A stretch of DNA of 64,000 bases from Heliocidaris erythrogramma. Lineage: Eukaryota; Echinodermata; Echinoidea; Camarodonta; Echinometridae. Below the pieces are notes generated by a model. That model was not told the DNA's origin, searched no databases, and was given only the letters and a program-made list of their open reading frames with translations. Positions 34,300 to 47,800 of this stretch are shown here, piece by piece. The position numbers were made by a program, and so were the translations under genes. The stretch covers positions 3,370,616-3,434,615 of the forward strand of contig CM046864.1 in assembly GCA_025617745.1 (NCBI GenBank). Direction: 5' to 3'. The first letter of the stretch is position 1. Each line of letters begins with the position of its first letter.

Positions 34300-34725
34300 G
34301 GTGTTAGACTTCTGGTCTTGCTCAGTTCCAAGATACGATTGATGAGATCACTCGTCCTATCCATCAACCTGTTTGCCTGGGAATCCTTGACCCTCACAGC
34401 AGACATCCAGAGGCGAATTCAAGCAATGGAAATGAGATGCTTCTGTAAATTACTAGGCATCTCATATAAAGACCACATAACCAACGAGACGGTCCGCACC
34501 ATCATCCACCAAGCAATTGGGCCATACGAAGAACTCCTCATGACCGTGAAAAAGCACAAATGGAAATGATATGGCATGTTTCACATTCTTCGGGTCTTGC
34601 AAAAACCATCCTGCAAGCCACAGTGAAAGGTGGAAGAAAAAGAGGAAGACAGAAGAAAAGATGGGAAGACGATATCAGAGTGGACCGGCCTGGACTTTTC
34701 TTGTTCTCCATGGAAATGTGACTTT
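34300..34725 (+). pseudogene. LINE reverse transcriptase C-terminal relic
   Basis: A plus-strand frame from 34318 reads SSKIRLMRSLVLSINLFAWE and, further on, IQAMEMRCFCKLLGISYKDH and HQAIGPYEELL. After a frameshift at about 34570 another frame gives HSSGLAKTILQATVKGGRKR and RQKKRWEDDIR. This order is the well-known C-terminal tail of endonuclease/reverse-transcriptase polyproteins of non-LTR elements. The palm and endonuclease are missing. The exact clade was not determined. Confidence 0.8.
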
Positions 34726-37573
34726 TTTGAAATTTGGTTACATATATAGTACAAATGGAATTTTATTATTGTGAATGACAATTCAGTAGCAGTGAATTCC
34801 TGTACATGTAGAGAAAATGAAATTTGCCTCTTTTTTTTTTTACATTTATCAATTGATGGCTTTTTTCCTTGTCCATCTTCCTAATACCTCAATCACACTA
34901 ATAAGACCGACACAAGACCCAGAACAAAATTACCCTGAATGGCAAAGAACTGGTCGGTTTGGTGGTGTGATGGTGGTAATAGGATGAGTGGGTGTAACTT
35001 GTGCCCCCCCCCCCCCCTTCCTGAATCTTTAGGAAAAGTGTTAAAGACAACTTGCATGTTGTCTTCAGCACTTGTTGCTGCCAAGAAATATTATGTCCAG
35101 ATATATTATTTAAAATGTTGATACACTGATAATATCCTTCTTGAAAAATCCCTGCCCTTACCAGCCATATAGAGCCACATAATGGTCCGAACCAGTTGGT
35201 CTTTAATTTCTGTTGTATTGTAATTTGAATATACCCTTATTAAAACAAAAAATGAACTTTTTCCTTTAATTTGAACTTCCTTTTCTTGTGAAGGGTCAGA
35301 AAGGAGAGGGAATAAGAGAGAAGGACTAAATGGAGAGGTGCAAAAAAACTGTAAAATCAAGCCATTGAGAGAAAGGAAGGAAAGGATGAAGAAACAATTC
35401 ATGAGAAGAGGATGAGGAAGAAAGCAGTGATGGAGCTATTGAGAGAGAGGGGAGAGTATTGAAGAGCGAACAGAATCCCAAAGTGAATTTTGAAATATTA
35501 GTAGGCCAAGTGGCATACCCAGGATTTGTTAAAGGGGGAGGGGGGGGGGATATAATATTTTGGGGGTCTTTTTACTAAAAAAAATCTGACAAGCCTAACA
35601 AAAAGAAAAGTAAGGAACATTATTTGGGGGTTACTTTCACTCAAAAATTATCCAATCAGTGTTTTTAAAAAAGTTAACAGGAATTCTAAGGCGGCGTTTT
35701 TAACATAAAAAAGGTGTGTGCTGACTTACAATAACACAAAAAGGGGGTGTTCGACCACCTAAAAATGCCCCTTTTGTTTGGACATCCCCCCCCCCTCCCC
35801 GGTAAGTGCATGGGTAGGCCTACCTTCTTGCATTAATTTTATTCTTCATTTCATGTATTCTGCATCTACGTGTATTTATTTACTAAACCAAATTTATAAC
35901 TAAAAAAACACTTGTGATAACTCCTTGCCTGAACCAACATCGTGATTAGATGGAAGCCTGTGAACGTGTTAGAGTAAGGATATGTAGAGAGAGAGAGAGA
36001 GAGAGGGACGGAAAGAGAGGGGAGGGCGAGGCGTTTGCTGACAGAAATTGATGTCCATGCCCAGTCTAAACTCTCTTTGAAAAAGAGCATTCTGCAGCTA
36101 CCCGGTGAAAAGACTATTTATGAAGCCGTAGTGAAGCGCGGAGCGCAGCAATACAAATTTCACAAGTGTGGGCTATATGTAAAGAGCAAGGAGTTCTGTC
36201 ATAACTCCTTGGTCAGAGCAAGGAGGTAGAAGAGAGATCTCTCTTCCACCTCCCCAGTCAGAGCAAGAAGCTTACACTCCTTAGCCAGATGATTTGGCTA
36301 ATCAGTCGTAGGCCTATGAGGGTAGGGGCTGGGTCAAGTTCGGCCCGGACCGCTGGAGTCGAATATATTACTGGTATGGACTTCCGATTTTTTGTTTCAT
36401 TTTGAGAAAATTTACCACAAACATTTGGATGATTTTGGGCGTAATGACAATTTTCTCACTTTTCAGATATTACGGAAACCTGATATGACTTAGATATATT
36501 ATCAAGCTTCCAGAATGTTAGGCTATAGCCCAATATTAGAAATATTAGAAGAAGAAAAAAGAAAACCCCCAAACAAAAATCACTGACGTGAGGGGGGGGG
36601 GGGGGGGGGATGCCACACTCTTATGACAAGTATAATTACGTCTCCCTAATCAATTCCCCGTCCAAGGAGACAAAATAAAATCTTATCTGTTCATTGTTTT
36701 ATCAGTCTTCAATCGATCGCATGATCCTGCTATTCTGAAGATACAAAAAGGCTTTTCTTGACATTTCTCTCTATGTAGTATTGGAAATTTGTCTAAGCAT
36801 CCAACCGCATAGGCCTATATGCCCGCCCCCGCACTATTTCCCGTACAATGTATATCTTGACGACTAGTAACCGAAATTAGTTTGGAAAATGTGACATGGG
36901 CGTAAGGGGATATTTTCGCTCCTGGGGGTCGCCTCATTTATTTTGCTATTCATTGTCGATCTGCTAGGATGGAAAGCTCAGGCCCCTTTTGACTCCAAGA
37001 AATAATAACCATAGAATTATATTATCATATCGTACAGACATCGATCATCCCAACTCTATCAAAGTGATTTGGTCAATCAAAAGAATTCCAACCACCTGTA
37101 CGCAAATAGTATGCAAATTGAGTCGTTCTTCTTAAGTAAGCTAATCAAAATTTCATTTCCTGACATTTAAAAAATCTTGGGTTATGATAATCCAATTACT
37201 CGAAAACAATAAGGGTGTTTGGTGATTAATGTATTTTATTAATGGAGTGTGAATATTTAAAAAAATAATTAATTACTATTTGAAGGAGAGCTAAGCCCCC
37301 TAGCACAGTTAGAGTTGAAATTCTAAACCCTATTCTTTTTGGTACATTGCACACCCGTGGCCACAAACACGCCTTTATGCACATTTTCATGCCTGTTGGT
37401 CGCTCTTTGAACATTTGTTTTTAATCTATATTAGTGTATATAATATATATACATATATATAAAATTTGTCTGTTTTTTTTTTTGTTTGTTACTCTAGTGA
37501 GTAGCTGGTCCTTTTTCCCTTTTGGAATAATTACCCGGCGCCTGTGGTCTTTGGTGGGTCTTTACTATTGCCA
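34726..37573. other. Non-coding region
   Basis: Contains C- or G-runs near 34997, 35539, 35787 and 36593, a GA-repeat at 35983-36005, and a near-perfect 32-base hairpin GGAGGTAGAAGAGAGATCTC... at 36221-36252. No gene recognised. Confidence 0.45.
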
Positions 37574-37832
37574 TATAATAATGGTGGCTTCTTGTATAGC
37601 GCTCATGTCCGTCATGTCCTGACGCTCCTGGCGCTTCAACATTATTACCCCGGTCATAGCTTAGCAGCCAAATATGTAGCGCTCTAGCATATCGGGTACC
37701 CATTTACATCTGGGTGGAGAGTGGCAAAATGTGGATTAATGTCTTGCCAAAGGACGTTAGTGCCGGGCTGGGATTCGAACCCTCAACCTTTTGATTAAGA
37801 GTCAAGTGAATGAACCACTATACCACGACACC
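37574..37832 (-). repeat. tRNA-derived SINE
   Basis: The minus strand starts with a tRNA-like head: A box TGGTATAGTGG (37815-37825) and an exact B box GGTTCGAATCC (37771-37781). The head is followed by a non-tRNA body (TAACGTCCTTTGGCAAGACA...) and a 3' end with GAGCGCTATACAAG and an ATT-rich tail at 37574-37582. The loop spells a Lys-like CTTAATCAA region, but the 3' half continues into SINE body, so it is not a functional tRNA gene. Confidence 0.85.
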
Positions 37833-39829
37833 TCCATTTCATTTTACTGTTCATCTAGGTTTTCATCACCAAACAACGTTTCTTAGTTTGCTGTGAAATG
37901 CATAAAAACAATCATGGCGGGCCACTAAAACATGACATTTGGGCACTTTGAGCACATTCTACCAACAACAAAAAACCAGTCGGTGCCATGTCTTTCAGTA
38001 TTACTCGAATCCTGTCTCGGGTAGCTTTATGTAAGTCGGTGTAAACGCACAAAAGCAGTCTCGGGTCGCTCGAGACTCCTTACGATTTCGGTGTAACAGG
38101 GATCCAAAAATTTGGGTCAGCTTTTTGGAAACCAGTCTCGGGGCGCCCCTAGATTGGTCTCGGGTAGGTATTTCGGGGTAACAGGGGTCATAGACTACGC
38201 CAACAAACATGGATTTAAGAAATAAGAGCTTGCACAGGCAAGAAACTAAAGTTCAATACTCTAATTTGATATGTACTTTTGAAGGTCAGAAACAGTGCGA
38301 CATGGATCTCCCTTTTTGTTGTCTTCTTTTTTTTTTGTCCTCATGAATTGATGTATCAGAAGCTTTGTGTGTAGTTATTTAAAAAAATACTGACGTCGTC
38401 GAATCAAGGCCTTTGACATTCACAGGATTGTTTTCTATAGATTTTGTTTAACATGGATCATGCTTTGCTGGGCGTTCCGTGATTTGGTTCATTTCGCGCG
38501 GGAATAACATGTATTGTGTTTATAGCGCGTCTATTCATTAAAACTACATTTCCTGACTGTTGCATGCAAGTAAAGAAAATATTTGCACAAGCACAAAAGC
38601 CCCACAACCCTGAAACGGATTTTTAGTTGGATGCAAAGGGAATGTATAGAAATTAGGTGAACCCGAGTGTCTGAGTAGAAATAACAGCCATTATCATTTT
38701 CCAGAAGTTAAAGAGGGTTGAAACATTAAATATATTACAACTACAGACATGTAAGCACACAAAAGAAATCAAGTTAAACCTAAAATTCCTATAGGGGAAA
38801 AGTGGTAAATGAAAGACAAACATATTTCGACTAATTATTGTTGCATGAAAACTGGATGGATATTTCAAGATACATTCTAATACAAGTAATCATATGACCA
38901 TGGTAGATATATCCATTGAATTTAAAAAGCAGTAACAGAATGTCTACCTACAATTTCTGTAAGGCTTGTGCTTTTAATTCATTTTTATAAGAAGTTACAT
39001 TTGAATTACTAACTTTTTTCAAAGTGCATGGTCTCTTTTGTTAGATATTATATGTAAACCCCTAAAAGAATTCTGAAATTCAGGTTTTAGCGTTAATATA
39101 TCTCTTGTCACTGTATTGGTATATCATGAAAAGCCTGTTTATTCCCATTTAGAATAATGCCCCATTTTTATTTTTTTTTTGGCAGGAGTTTCTGCATTTA
39201 TTGTCAAATCAAATAACAAATTTACAAACAATTATAGTAATAAATATACAACATAATTGTTCAAATTCAAAAATGTGACAATTAAATAACAATGACAACA
39301 GAATAAAGACAAGATTATAAATCGAAATGAACAAGTAGAAATAACAGAAATGCAGGGGCCAGCTATCTTAAGAGATGAATATTAGTCGTGAAATATGCAG
39401 TACACCCAAATGTGTGGCAAGTCATAGGTGAAATGATGTAAAATGAATTGTTATCGTAAAGAATAACAGTATTTCTTCCATTTATTTGGAGGATGGATTG
39501 CGCTTTTAATGATGCTGAGCTATTCACTCATTGATGCCATGATGTTTTCTTCTTTCGTTTCGAAGATAAAATGTGCCTTGCGTGATGGTCTCATTTACTT
39601 TTGTCACTGTTTTGTCGAGGCTTTTTTTTTTTACTCTTATACTGAGTGCTCTGTATGCTGGAGTGAAAAACTGAAAACTTGGAATAATCTGTACGAAACT
39701 CAAGCACAATGATAATCTCACTATCAGCCGATTAAGACTAATTTCATCTTCCATATATTAAACAATATAAACCTTTTTAAAATTACTTCTTCAACATCAT
39801 TTAAACTCAATCCAACCACACATCAGTTA
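37833..39829. other. Non-coding region
   Basis: 37895-37995 is copy B of the repeat at 2541. 38010-38170 repeats GTCTCGGGT several times at irregular spacing. The rest shows no gene. Confidence 0.45.
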
Positions 39830-40123
39830 AAGTCCTTTGTCATTTCGGGATTGATTTATTTCGATTTCAGCGTATGAACTAGTCGGAAAGACGTTGGGCA
39901 TGTGCGTTCATACAAGCCTTTTCTTGGCTTTTTAGTGCATGCCCCTTTTCCATTCATTTATGTTCAACCATGTAACAACTCTACTTTTTCTATTACTTTT
40001 GATTGCTTTGTTCATGTTTTTATTGACATGTTTTAATTCTCATTTTTATTTGTCTGTATATGACTTTGTTCATTTTTATGAATTGGAAATAAATACTGAA
40101 TTGAATTGAATTGAATTGAAAGG
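39830..40123 (+). repeat. LINE-like 3' end with (ATTGA)n tail
   Basis: A T-rich segment ends with TGAATTGGAAATAAATACTG and tandem AATTG units (40095-40120). It looks like the 3' UTR and short tandem tail of a non-LTR retrotransposon; no coding part is attached. Confidence 0.5.
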
Positions 40124-40483
40124 GGGGTTCCCGTGCACCATCGTGATACATTTTTTAACCAACTTTTTTATAATGCCTGAAGTGTCTAGTTAATGAATTT
40201 TGATGTTCCCATTGCCAAATAGGCCTCAACCATTTCAATGACATATTTTATTCTCTCTCCATTCTCTCTCTCTCTCTCTCTCTTCATATCCTTCTACCCT
40301 CTTTCTCTCCTCTTTCTCTCCTTTTCTGTCTATATTTCGTAATATTTATATCTGTACATAAGTATGACATGTCAGTTGCCACATCTTCTCCTTGAATTAT
40401 CGGTAATATCGTGTCTGTTTCCTTGTCATTCATTTAATGTAACAATGTATTTACAATTTTCCTCTCTCTCTCTTTCGATGAAT

Positions 40484-40600
40484 CGATAACGATATATCGT
40501 TTATTCCGTTATAAATAACTGAATTTCAACAAGGAAAACCAAGAAACTTGACTAATTATTCATTTGTTCAGGCGGATTTAATGGCGGCTGGGCATAATAA
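40484..40600 (+). repeat. Dispersed repeat shared with 48347-48480
   Basis: Shared marks are TTCCGTTATAAATAACTGAA and GGCGGATTTAATGGCGGCTG in the same order and orientation. In the other copy it follows a tRNA-like SINE head, so this may be the SINE body without its head. Confidence 0.7.
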
Positions 40601-41820
40601 CGACTTTGACCATATTAATATGTCCACACAAGTGCATATTAAAGACATCCAGTATGCAAAGTTACACCTTGAAGAGCTTCTGTTTTTGTAAAAATATCAC
40701 TTACTCATTATGGTACCGAATGATGCTTTGTGTACACGTATCCTATGTTTAATTACTTTATGGCTATTTTTAGAAGCATTTCAAGGTCCAGTCATTAAGA
40801 GGTGATCAAAGAAACAAACCAAATCTGAAAGAAAAGCATCTAGATACTATATGATTTGAATATGGTACATTGTAATTTTTCTTGTAATATTTTTTTTCTT
40901 GAAATATTACTTAATTAAATGCCTTCTAAAATTCTCGTTCGATTCACACAGAAAGACACACAGGAAATGGCAAGACAACTGTTTTTATCACATTTTGGAT
41001 TAAATTTCAAGGCCAAAATCATGCAAATAGGCGGTCTTGTGGTATATTTTATTAAAATATATATTACAGACTATTACTACAGCAAATATGACAGGGCTGG
41101 GGCTCTTCATTTTGAAACTGTCGTCATGTGAAACGTCCCCCGAATCCCATTTTTCATCGTTTACGACCACTTTCGGAGGTGAAAATTAGCCGTTAAACCT
41201 TTCGGTACCAAAATTTCTTTGGGTAACCCCCGATAATATTGGTAAATATCTATTAATACAGAAAATTTCATGGTATTCCTAGATGGGACGAAGGGTCATC
41301 TGTGACCTTGAACTTGGAACATTTTTCATTTTTTCCAAAATTTGAGGGCGCCCTTCACAAAAACGTCTTTAAAAAGTCTTTAACTTACTGTACAAAATTG
41401 TAGTTCCTGATCTCATACAGTATTAGAGATAATTATGAGGCTCTAAACATGCATCCAAAATTTCAAAAATGAAATTCGACACCATGTTCGGTGACCTCGT
41501 ACGCAGAAACGAATGGTCAGTTTTGCGACACAATTGATTTTTCTTTTAAAGAGCATAAAGTTCTTCCAATTTACAGATAATGAGCTGTACTTGATAAAAA
41601 TTCTGGCTTCAATTGTCAATTAAAAAACCATAATTTTCATAAAACTCGTTTCTTGGAACGCGCATTGGTTGCTATGCGAGGCTGTATCTTAGCAACCACT
41701 TGACCTTGGGGCAAAATATTTTGGGGTTTTCAGTCAGACACTCCGAGGAACATTTGGTGCGAGTTTAAAGAAAATTGAAGGGGGTCGGGTGACAAGCATT
41801 GGTTGATTTGACGTGGATTG
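40601..41820. other. Non-coding region
   Basis: 41100-41820 is compositionally uniform and reads like a repeat (with GACCTTGAACTTGG and ACTTGACCTTGGGGC phrases), but no partner copy is in the window. No gene recognised. Confidence 0.4.
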
Positions 41821-42300
41821 ACCCACTTATATGTTTTTCCAGTTTAATTTAGTATCGAACCACATACCAAGGAATTTGACTTCCTCAGATTGTTTTAATG
41901 GGGTATCTTTTATTCTTAATTCAATGTCATGGTTGTGTTTATTGGTAAATATAATACTTGTGGATTTCGAAGTGGAGATTGTCATGCCCCACTGTGAGCA
42001 CCATTTTACAAAGTTATCTATCGCCCTCTGTAATCTAATTTGTATGTATTTAATATTGTTATTACTATACCAGAAAGCGATATCGTCTGCAAAAATAGCA
42101 GCTCCCTTGTGGAATTCCGTTCTTTTAAACATAACTAAATGAGAACTGGTTTTCTATTTTTACAGAACAGGAACGGTTTTTTAGAAATGATATCGTCCAC
42201 TTCAAAAATTTTCCCGTGATTCCTAATCTGTATAATTTATATAATAAACCTTTCTTCCAGAGAAGATCATATGCCTTTTCTAGATCCATAAAAATAGCCC
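41821..42300 (-). pseudogene. Jockey-like LINE reverse transcriptase relic
   Basis: The minus strand from about 42297 reads AIFMDLEKAYDLLWKKGLLY (motif A with the first catalytic Asp), then WTISFLKNRSCSVKIEN and KNGIPQG (motif B start). After an internal deletion and an in-frame stop it continues IFADDIAFWYSNNN (motif C, FADD) and KFLGMWFDTKLNW. These are the palm motifs of a non-LTR reverse transcriptase. The deletion and stop make it inactive. Confidence 0.85.
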
Positions 42301-42313
42301 CGGTACAATATGC

Positions 42314-42430
42314 AAAGTTGCTATTAAACGCAACTCAAAGAATTAAGCGCAACTTGATTTTCAACCAATCAGCATGCATATATTGGACTTGCGTTTAATT
42401 TTTTGAGTTGTGCTTTATAATCGCAACTTT
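42314..42430. mobile_element. Palindromic MITE with TATGC duplication
   Basis: 117 bases starting AAAGTTGC and ending GCAACTTT(T). The arms include AAACGCAACTCAAAGAATTAA and a near reverse complement. TATGC lies immediately outside both ends (42309-42313 and 42431-42435). Confidence 0.7.
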
Positions 42431-42435
42431 TTATG

Positions 42436-44514
42436 CAAGGGGGCCCAGGTCTTATATAACCACAGTATTAAGCACTTATCAATTTCAAAAACTTAAACTG
42501 TGACCGTGACCAATGAAGTACTATTTAGGTTCTGAGCCAAGGTCTCTCAGTCAGTTTAAGATGTTGAAATTGGAAAGTGTTTATTATCGTGTGAACTATG
42601 ACCAACATTCAATGTCATCTCCCACACCAATATAACTTCCATTTCAGTTTCTCTTCATCACAGCATCTACTGTACCATCACATCATCATCATCGTAATCA
42701 CATTCCAAACTATAATTACAACCAATTTCATCGCCACCAGCATCAACACTATAGCAAACATTACAATGACGATTATTCTTATCATTCATCATCATAACCA
42801 TAAGAAGAAAAGTATGCATTTTGATACCTCTCTTTTTATCGTGCGCCCCCCCCCCCCTTTCCCATTTAGAACGAAAACCCCTTCTCATAACCCCCCCCCC
42901 CCCCCCCCCCCCCTCACTGAGCGAAATTTGGAGGGCTGGTAAAAAATTTTGTCTATATATTTATATACAGTCATGGAAAAAAAGCCTCATTTCTTCTCTC
43001 TTTCCATCTCTCCTGTCTTCTCTTTATACACCATCTCATTCCCTTTTTCATTCTTGCTTTCCCTCTTTCCAACATCTTCCTCCCTCCCTTTTTTTTCTTT
43101 CTCTCCCCGCTCCTCCCATCCCTCATATTATCCCATTGTATTTTATTACTGACCAATCGTTTCTCTGAAGTAAAGGAAAAAACAAGTATTGATTTGTATG
43201 ATAAATTTATTTCTTTTACATATTTACACAACATAAACAGGATATTCCATTGTTTTGTTATATTGCTGACACATTATTTTCCATTAAATTGAATGACCTG
43301 GATATATCCTGCATAGATCCATCATAAAAACTTATTATTAGAAATGCCATGAAAACACATTTCCCACTGTGCTTTCAGTGTATGAATGAAGGCATGCTCA
43401 TCTACATCGTAAATGTACATTTCAAATTCAGACTCAAAGAGAAATTAAAATCTTATACAAAGAAGTTCAAATCAAGAATCAAAATTTTCACATTTAGCCT
43501 TACAAATGTATGTACATACAAATGGTTTGCAGGGAGACAGAAGGACATTCCCCTATGGATTTACCCTATTCTAGTTCTCAGCTAGCAGACACTAAATAGT
43601 TCACACTACTGTACATTATCTATGTACATATAGTATTTGATAACACTCAATGTACATGGTATCTAACATAATGGCAATATAAATCTGGAAACAAAGTCAA
43701 ACGTAGTTAGTTTTTCATATATTTGTTCAAAGTGTGTGGTAGACGATATTTCTGCATTCAGTTGGCAATTTACATAAAGAGTATTTCTCCTCTTAATTAT
43801 ACTGACTTATGAGATTGTGCAACATTCAGATTGAAGTTTTCAAAGTAGACTGTAAGGTACACTCACTAAAACATATTTTCTAAATGAAAGGATGTATATA
43901 AAGAGCTTTATTCAACAGGAAATGTCATTAGTAGGCCAACAATACATTGTGAGGAATTAATGTCATAACACTGTTTGCATAATCCTAGTATTATTTGAAT
44001 AATAAAAATAAAATTGAAAGTTATTTATAATGCTAACAAATTCATTGTGGCCATCAGACAATTAAGTTTTTACTGTAATTATATTGTATATGGTCTATGA
44101 TATTTGTGTCCATTAAGTTGTCCAATACATCACTCCAAAAGCATCCTCATAACTATAGCAATATTTGTCCAAATTCAAAAAAGTAAAAGTTATATCCAAT
44201 TCAGATAAATGACTGATCAAATTAGCATTCAAAGAGCAACATTTTTAATAAATTTCAATGAAATACTTAATTCAATTCAGTATTTGAGTGTTCATCTAAA
44301 CATTTGATGCCTCAACATGACCATAACACAGTTTGTACAGAGTCTTATGCTACTCCCATCTAATCTGATGCTTATTCCATTTTTAAAACTCCAAAAATTT
44401 GATCCAGTATCCCACATTTGAATCTGCCACATTACTGATATCAAAATGTCAAATTTAGGAGCATCTTCATCCACAATTATGAAACGAAAGAACATTATCT
44501 GAGAGTGGATGATT
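42436..44514. other. Low-complexity and probable 3' UTR of the 322-residue gene
   Basis: 42640-42790 is CAT/CATC-rich; C-runs lie at 42847 and 42891; 43000-43110 is CT-rich. The part next to 44515 is probably the 3' UTR of the minus-strand gene; TTTATT at 43907-43912 (AATAAA on the minus strand) is one possible poly(A) signal among several. Confidence 0.4.
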
Positions 44515-44824
44515 TCAAACACTTATAGGTTTGCCACTGGCATATGTTTTGTATTCTGTTGAGTACATGCTTGGTACAGAGAAGGTTTGCATAGGGCCAG
44601 ATTTAGGAATCACCCATGGAGTATCAACTGGACAAGAGAAGAGTTCTTTCACTTTCGGATCAGATGGTGTCTTATAGGAGCTTGTCATTGTTGTCTTCAT
44701 ACCAGAATGGGGAACACGTTTGAAACGCTCAGGCCAGCGCACTGGTTCCTTAATGGCTGTCTTAAAGACCATTTCATCCGTCATAGGAGCACGTTGGTGA
44801 ACTTCAGCTGCCTTAGGAAGTGGA
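44515..44824 (-). CDS. 322-residue gene, last coding exon
   Basis: One base completes the split codon (AAT), then 102 residues and TGA. The acceptor is CTTGAACAG. Contains VRWPERFKRVPHSG and ends TYASGKPISV. Confidence 0.8.
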
Positions 44825-47800
44825 CTGTTCAAGAACAAAGAATACAGAAATTAAGTCAATTTTATAAAAGTATTGTCATTATACTCCTTGTTTGGGATGA
44901 AATAACTCAATCTTAAAGTAATCTGATCATACATCACGATCAACTCAATCTTAAATTAATCTGATCCTACATCACTATCAAAGTTTTTTTTTACAGAAAC
45001 TGTTGAAGTGTTCAATATAAATTGATTTGCAGGTCCTTTTAAAGCATACAAAAAAGAAAGATACTAAAGTCGTCTTCTTCAATTGGTCCGAACTTTGCAG
45101 CTGATTTTTGTTATATTCCAAATATGAGTGCATTTGAAGTAAGCCTGAGTCGAATCGATTGGTTAGCCGGTGTTCGATCGAAGACATCGAATCCCGAATA
45201 CGTTTTGGCAAATTCGGTGCATCGATTTGTTGTCCGCCAGATTTTTGACTACCGTAGCCACCACGAAAAAATCAAATAAAAAAAGAAACTCCGTAACGTA
45301 CAGCATATATACTAGCAGAGAACGTGAAGGCGACTTCAAAGTTCAAACTGTTGGCTAACTTTCGCTAATTCGCTCGCGGAGGACGTCGCGCTTTACCTGT
45401 GCTTTCTCTATGGAAAAATCGTTTTGTCGTTACGAACTGAAGTTTACGATAATTTTCTTGCACTCTCTCTGCATTGTCAATTTGACAATTGTATAATTGA
45501 ACATGATAAATACGGGCATGAGTACGAGTGTTCCTACTTAATTCGCAATAACTAATATCACACTCTCATCAAATTGGCAATTACTTCTGAATGATCTCTG
45601 AAGCTGAATGAAGTCGAGTCTATATTGAGCGACGAAAAGTTAATTTCGTATTGTTTTTTTTTTTTGGCATCGAACAAACGTGTTCCATTCAGCTCTCCAA
45701 AGACAAAGTAAGATTATTAATTCTTTGAATTTGAATCATTGTCGGGTGTGTCGACAATGAGCATCGCTTCGTGCGACACTAGTGATATTTTGGCTAGCCA
45801 TACGGACTAGAAACTTAAGATTTTGGCTCGTCCGCTGTGATTTTTACTAGCCATTGGCTAGCGGGCTATCGTTAATTTCGAGCAGCGAGAGCCCATACAT
45901 ATGCCCGCGATGCCAGCGGACCGGTCACCTGTGCATGGTGCATGCACTGCGTGCAACTGTGTGCAACTGTGTGCAACTCTGTTTTCACCGCACATCATTT
46001 ATCGATTAACCGGTATTCGATCGAATCAAAGCCGTCGAATCCCGGTTTATGAAATATTCGATATGACTCAGGCTTAATTTGAAAACAAATTTTCAGGTCA
46101 TATTTTTACAATGATATTCTTTCAAACTGAAGTTAAAAGAATGAGACAGCTCACAAATTATTTTCCTCTTTCCCAGAACTCCACCTTTCCTTTATTAAGG
46201 TTTATCAACAATCTTCAAATATTTACATGAAATGCATTTGAAATTTTCTAAATAAACATTGATTTGCACAAATTTGCACAACTAAAATTTGTCCGGCAAT
46301 GGGAAAAGTTGTTGTAAAGAACTTTGCGGCAGTCGTTATTTGTAGCAACTATTATAAAAACAAATAATAGCAACGAAGAGACTTGGCAGATAGATAGAAC
46401 TTACTTGTGTTTTGTTCCATGGCCCCAGGCCTGTGTGTAATCTTCACATCGCCAGTAGGTGGCAGCATCTTTCTTTGGGTAGTCATCTAGTTCATGACGT
46501 GTGAAACGTTTGTGTACGTGATGAGAGGTTGGTACATAGATATCAAGAAGCTGAAGAGCTCCATCATCTCGGACAAGAGTTGGCTTGTATTTAGGTACAC
46601 TGTCCTGTAAGAAACAAGTCAATAGATATTATTCAAAATGATTCACTGAAATGACTCTAATAACTAATTAACAACTTTCACAAGCAGGGGCCGTATTCTG
46701 AAAACGATGTTTATTTAATGTTAGTAAAACAATGTTAATTGTCATAACAAATCAAAATCAGGACAAGTCATTCGTTAATGATTGCGCAAAGATGGCTGTG
46801 CTCGCGTAAAGTTAACAGAGACATCTGCGCAAGCACCAATGATTAGTGTTTATTGCTTTATTTGTTATGACAATTAACATCGTTTTTCTTAACATAAAAG
46901 ATAAAATCGTTTTCAGAATACCACCCCAGGACATCGTTCCAAGTTTCTATTATTTCTTCATAGTGATATTCATTCTTGTGATCTTGTAATCCTAAAACTT
47001 AATTGTACTTCGTTTCTCTATTTTATTGTTTATGTAAAAAAAAAAACAGAGAACTAAAAGAAGATGAGTTCTGTAGATTTAATAAGTTCAGGTTTAGCAA
47101 CATGGATCTTATTCTTACCCTGACTGGGGCAGGACAGTTCTGGTGATGAGCTTGAAGATTAGATGGTTGTGGATTACCACTCAGCCTGTTGTCAAAGTCT
47201 ACACCCATCTGTATTTGGTCTCCTTTGTACTGTGATTGGACTTCACTCTCCTGATGGCCCATGGTTAGTGGTTTTCTCCAGCCTCTTTGTTGAAGCTGAT
47301 GGGAAAAAGATTGTTTTAAATCGAGTTAGTTTGTTCATTATTAGAGTAACATATGCAGATCTATACAATTAAATCAATTTCTCCAGCAAATTCAGTGTTT
47401 TATCACTTTTATGAAGAAAAAAATTCTTTTCACTTCGTCTTCAGGAACAATCCATACAATACTGTACACTGCATTCACTATTACAAAAATAAAATTACCC
47501 AGAAGCACTCACAATATCAAATAATTTCATATAAGATCTACAAAATTTTTTACTTGTGGTTCAAAAAAAAAAAAAGTTTGAAAATAATAGAAACACTGAT
47601 AGTACTTAACCCCCCCCCCCCAAAAAAAAATAATAATAAAATGACTTATCGTAGACTAGACCTACACAATATTTGAAACTCTAAGAGAGAAAAAAGAAGA
47701 AAAGTTTGATTCGTCATGATCTTACCTTTTCTCGTAAGTCCTTATTGTAGTGCATATTCCAGTGACCTGGGGCCTTATGATGCTGAGGGTTAGCCAGTAA

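Noticed and set aside
37765-37832. Functional tRNA-Lys gene
   Set aside because: The head continues into a SINE body and tail; the 3' half does not close into an acceptor stem.
42821-43168. Pro/Ser-rich plus-strand frame
   Set aside because: Spans C-runs and a CT-rich tract; no credible coding signal.
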